Part shown: positions 60,190 to 64,000 of the stretch, piece after piece
How the letters are laid out: the number at the start of each line of letters is the position of its first letter
How positions within the stretch are numbered: the stretch's first letter is position 1
Source of the DNA: Atrina japonica
Taxonomy: Eukaryota; Mollusca; Bivalvia; Pterioida; Pinnidae
DNA: 64,000 nucleotides
Direction of reading: 5' to 3'
Assembly: GCA_030159075.1 (NCBI GenBank)
Contig: BROG01000253.1
Location: forward strand, 434,001-498,000
Notes under the pieces: model-generated
What the model saw: only the letters and a program-made list of their open reading frames with translations
Told to the model about the DNA's origin: nothing
Database searches by the model: none
Made by a program: the position numbers and the translations under genes

Positions 60190-63125
60190 CTACCGCAAAC
60201 CGGTGTATTACATGTACATTGTATTCAGATAATAGACGATCTGCCAGCTTACAAGATAGACGGGAAAAAGTTGAGTGAGAGCCCTCAATTTTTGTTTATT
60301 TTCCTTTTATCAAAGCTAAGTATAGATAAACTGTTACATTTCCTGGTGCTGTTAGCATAATTATCAGTATTTTCATCAAATCAATGTGTTGTTAGAAAAC
60401 ATGGTTGTTATATGTGTCCGAAACATGACACACATTTACATTGCCGGTAACCCCCCCTCTCTCTCTCTCTCTTTCTCTCTCTCTCATTGAATTTACTGAT
60501 CAAAAAGCTATAGAACCTTTTATATGTAAAATTATTTTTTATTTCATAGGCTGACAAAATTAATCGAATTTAATAATAAATATTGAAATTATTGATTTTG
60601 TATATTTTATACATTTCACGTATATCTGATATATATATATATATATATAACGTGAATTTTGTTTTCATTTCTTTTGTCAAGTTGAACTGCTTTGGAAGCA
60701 ACATAAAACTATGTCGTGCTATCTATGTGTTTTTACATCTCGTGTCATACATTCATGTTGATAAAACAAATATTAAACTATCCTAGAAGTAAATATGTCT
60801 ACTAGTATAGCGCACTTGTCAACAATGAATGTTTTTGTATCGTAGTACAGAATTTACATGAAAGTTGTGGAAGATCTGCTTGCGTGTCCCGCGTCCTTCA
60901 TTTGTACATCCTGTATGATTTCAGGGAGGAATGCCACTCGACCCCCTACTTAATGGCATCATGTGCCATAGTGATTACGTAATAGATTTGAAATGCATAA
61001 GAAAACTGATAAAAAGTTATCAAATTTCAGCCAGTTGTATTGATTTTATTATTATCATTATTTTGTTACTTCGGAATAAAATTCAGAATTTATTTATGTA
61101 GTCTATGCGATCTGTCGGCGTTCGGCGTCATATAGAACCCCAAAACATTGCGCCAATTATTGTCAGAATGTATATGGTGTAGCTATTGCGTAACTGGCGG
61201 ATCTAGAAATTGTTCAACCCAGGCGAGGGATTCACTAGAGCCTAGGGTCAGGGTGACATAATTATCAAATTCAAATTTGCTATACAACAGATAAATCTAT
61301 GCACCTATTATTTAGTTTATGGGATACAGTCTTCACATATTTTCAAAAATTAAATGCATGTATAAAATATAAGCCTATCAATGTTATACAGTCAGACACC
61401 AAAGGTAATATTTCCTAATGTGTATCAATACCAGATTAACACTAATCGTTGTTTTATCATTTTCGACTACAACCTAAGCACACAGTAATGATAGATTTCA
61501 GATTTAGCATAATTTTATAAATATTAATATGTACTTTATTTGTGATCAACTTCCTTGTAAATTCAGATATTTTGTTGATTGTAAATTGTGAAACAGGATG
61601 CAAAACTTTGTTTATCAAATCTTGTCACCGTTAAGGATAAGTATACTTAATTTACAGATATCTAGAGTAGAGGACTATTGACATGCCCCGTAGACGTCCA
61701 CAACAATGATAAAACATCCAGTCATGTTTTAATTTCATACATGTATAATGAAACTGTAAATAAAAAAAATAAAAACAAACAAATATGAACACGTTTATAA
61801 TGCGCTTTTCAGTCTTGACTTCATATTAGAATGTAACATTTGCGTCCTGGAATATATGCTTTCATTGTCGGCCTATTTCCAGCGACATATGAAGCCCAAC
61901 AGCGATATGTCGATCATTATTTAATACTTTTTTATTTAACATCAGATATACCAAAACGTTAAATCATGACTATTCTGAACGATTTTGTACCAAAGCGAAG
62001 ACAAATATGCCATCATATATTGGAAGAGTAACCGGTATAGAGGTAGTTTTATCGTAGTTAGATATTCCCATGACATTACCCCGCATCTTTTTAGAGAAAT
62101 AAATTGACAGTGAAATTGACATTTAACCGTAGACTGCATGCATTGATATCACGAAGGACCTCTGTATTTCTTTAATATCACGTGTATTGTGTATGTATAG
62201 ATATATTTGTATAATAATTCATCTACATGTAAGCAATCAAGGATGTAGTTCGTAACAGTTTCCGCATTGTTGCACACGCTTGTAAACAAGCGACCATAAC
62301 GTTGTGTACAATAAGAAATATCATCTGGCATTCCCCTAAAGTCCAGTACAATGACGAAGTACCTGCTAACTATTGTTTAAATGTTTTTACAGTGATACCC
62401 AAAATTGATGCAACTTTTCATTTCTCCTTATATATTTCATACAAATCAAGAACTTTTCAAAATGTTCATGGAGAGTCATTTCTAAATCAATTTTGATGAA
62501 ATTTACAACATAACACTCGGAATATCTAATAGTTTCATTGTGCATTGGCTCATGTTTAAATTTTGGTTTCAAGATTCAGCAATTTAAATATATAATAGAA
62601 TTCTTAATGTAACAAATTTGATTCCCTATTCAAACAGGAGACATTAAAACTCTGTATGGTACCAAACTGATTATTACTCTAAAGCAAAACAAGAAAAATT
62701 CAAAACAAAACACAGAAACTTGAAATCATTTTAAATGATTGATAGTGAAAATCGTATTGAAATTAATGGGAAATAACTTTGTGATAGTTTTTGGAAAAAG
62801 TATGGTTTTATTTGAAATATATAAAGAAAATAAGAAGTTGCATTAATTTTGGGATGTCACTGCACTTATAATAATAATAAACAGATACTTTTATATAGAT
62901 GATCAAATGTTATTCTGAGATAAAAGTAAGTAAATGAAGGCGTTAGTTATGTCATGTGAGTTTCAAACTGGGTGGACGCAGTTACAGTATTTTAAACATG
63001 ACAACTTATCATTTTTTAAGTAAAGGTGTCGTATTTCAAATACCCTGTATCATGTTTACGGATATCAAATTTTAAAACATGGTGGATAAACGGCATAATA
63101 CCGATATATCAAGCTCAAATACAGA
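60190..63125. other. Gene-free stretch, nothing recognised
   Basis: About 2.9 kb of AT-rich DNA with a (CT)n patch at 60,462-60,485 and (AT)n at 60,628-60,648. No supported exon. Confidence 0.4.
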
Positions 63126-63129
63126 AATA

Positions 63130-63240
63130 ATAAGGCACCAGTGACCTGCAAACTCACCATGCCTGGCCGGGGTTTGAACTCTCGACCTATGACACCAACC
63201 GCCGCTGGCTCAGTCTCGAGTACAACGCCCTAAACCAATC
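63130..63240 (-). pseudogene. tRNA-like segment (probable SINE head)
   Basis: In reverse it contains GTACTCGAGACTGAGCCAGC and a B-box-like GTCGAGAGTTCAAACCCCGG. The layout suits a tRNA-derived SINE head of a family not otherwise seen here. Confidence 0.4.
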
Positions 63241-63424
63241 GACAATCTACGCATCCACAAAATTTAATGTTTCAGTTTAACGTTGAACATTTACTGTTAA
63301 TCTTGGGTCATGGAAGATGTAATATATAATCAAACACAGATATAATAACAAGTCACATGTCATATATAAACTCACCATGTCATGTCGTTTATACATACAT
63401 ATATATGTACATGTATATATTTCA

Positions 63425-63490
63425 TGTTCCCACTAAGGTCTTTACCAAAAATTGGGGACATGATATTTTACCTACTTTTTGGTAAAACCC
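63425..63490. repeat. Short palindromic repeat, copy 5
   Basis: TTCCCACTAAGGTCTTTACC, AAAAATTGGGGACATGATAT, then TTTACCTACTTTTTGGTAAA and ACCC. The TTTACCAAAAA / TTTTTGGTAAA arms are complementary. Confidence 0.55.
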
Positions 63491-63512
63491 AAGTTAAATT
63501 GTACAGTGAGAA

Positions 63513-63516
<4 letters not shown>

Positions 63517-63596
<80 letters not shown>
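63517..63596 (+). repeat. (AT)n microsatellite
   Basis: About 40 uninterrupted AT units, starting 26 bp after the short palindromic repeat. Confidence 0.98.
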
Positions 63597-63598
<2 letters not shown>

Positions 63599-64000
63599 TG
63601 CAGTGATTTATTTCTCAGTCCAAGAAGAAGAAATATCTCAATCATACTGATTTATCCTTAGACAGTACATTATAATTCATCTCTCGAGTCTTTTCTAAAC
63701 TGTAATGTTTCATAATAAAACTGCACTGGGAACCAGTCAATTGATATGTGATATCATTTAACTGCACGGGTAAACCAGTCAATGGATAGAAACTGTCAGA
63801 TGCATCTCTTCACAAGGAGGTCTGCATCTCTGTAATGTTCCTTAACATCTCGTAATGATCAGAGAACAAACGGTGCGTTGCACTGCAATGACACTAAGCG
63901 GTCTTTAGATAAGTCGCTTAGATCAACAATAAAATTACCTTCATCTAAAACGACGTCTAGGGCGTTTACATCGTGTCTGAGAAGACATTTTTATCTTCGT
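63597..64000. other. Gene-free end of window
   Basis: Nothing recognised except a short near-repeat, CTGCAC(T)GGGAACCAGTCAAT (63,721) and CTGCACGGGTAAACCAGTCA (63,762). Confidence 0.35.

Overview
The window looks like a repeat-rich, AT-rich, gene-poor stretch of an animal nuclear genome, most likely a bivalve mollusc. The reasons are long (CT)n, (GA)n, (AT)n and (CA)n microsatellites, several tRNA-derived SINE families, foldback and MITE-like palindromic elements, and two repeat ends that I recall as common in bivalve genomes (a TTGAGCCTTCGGCTCAGGTGAGC-type hairpin near 30,007 and an AGGTGAGCGACTTAAGGC-type end near 58,350). No intact conventional protein-coding gene, rRNA or convincing tRNA gene is visible, and there is no CRISPR array. 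Most open frames are short, unsupported, or run through microsatellites.

Layout. 1-1,430: a foldback-like structure with inverted arms of a ~21-bp minisatellite and a SINE in its core. 1,740-8,130: SINEs, a decayed Ty3/gypsy gag-pol fragment (2,867-4,800, minus strand) split by a 5'-truncated SINE, and a ~1-kb foldback element (7,082-8,128) with a GTCCGACAC-type repeated terminus. 8,135-34,880: mostly unique-looking AT-rich DNA with scattered SINEs, MITE-like repeats, microsatellites and three minisatellites. 34,890-38,020: the most interesting feature, a ~3.1-kb TIR transposon. It carries a frameshifted, intronless minus-strand reading frame with an N-terminal PHD finger, an acidic/basic linker and a DDE-like transposase region. 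38,130-39,165: a microsatellite and a ~23-bp minisatellite. 39,987: a short ORF with a signal-peptide-like start. 41,600-47,440: two copies of one TIR element, the second split by a SINE with a 14-bp target-site duplication. 47,861-48,253: a second copy of the GTCCGACAC foldback family. 48,260-64,000: mainly unannotatable AT-rich DNA, microsatellites, a palindromic element (52,343-52,824) and a bivalve-type repeat (57,345-58,390).

The coding remnants are transposon machinery, not a host pathway. The sequence records nested insertion: a SINE into a gypsy element, a SINE into a MITE, and a hairpin MITE plus a tRNA-like segment inside a foldback element. The strongest candidate for something poorly described is the PHD-finger transposon. 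Its TIR core motif recurs internally at both ends, which suggests subterminal transposase-binding sites.
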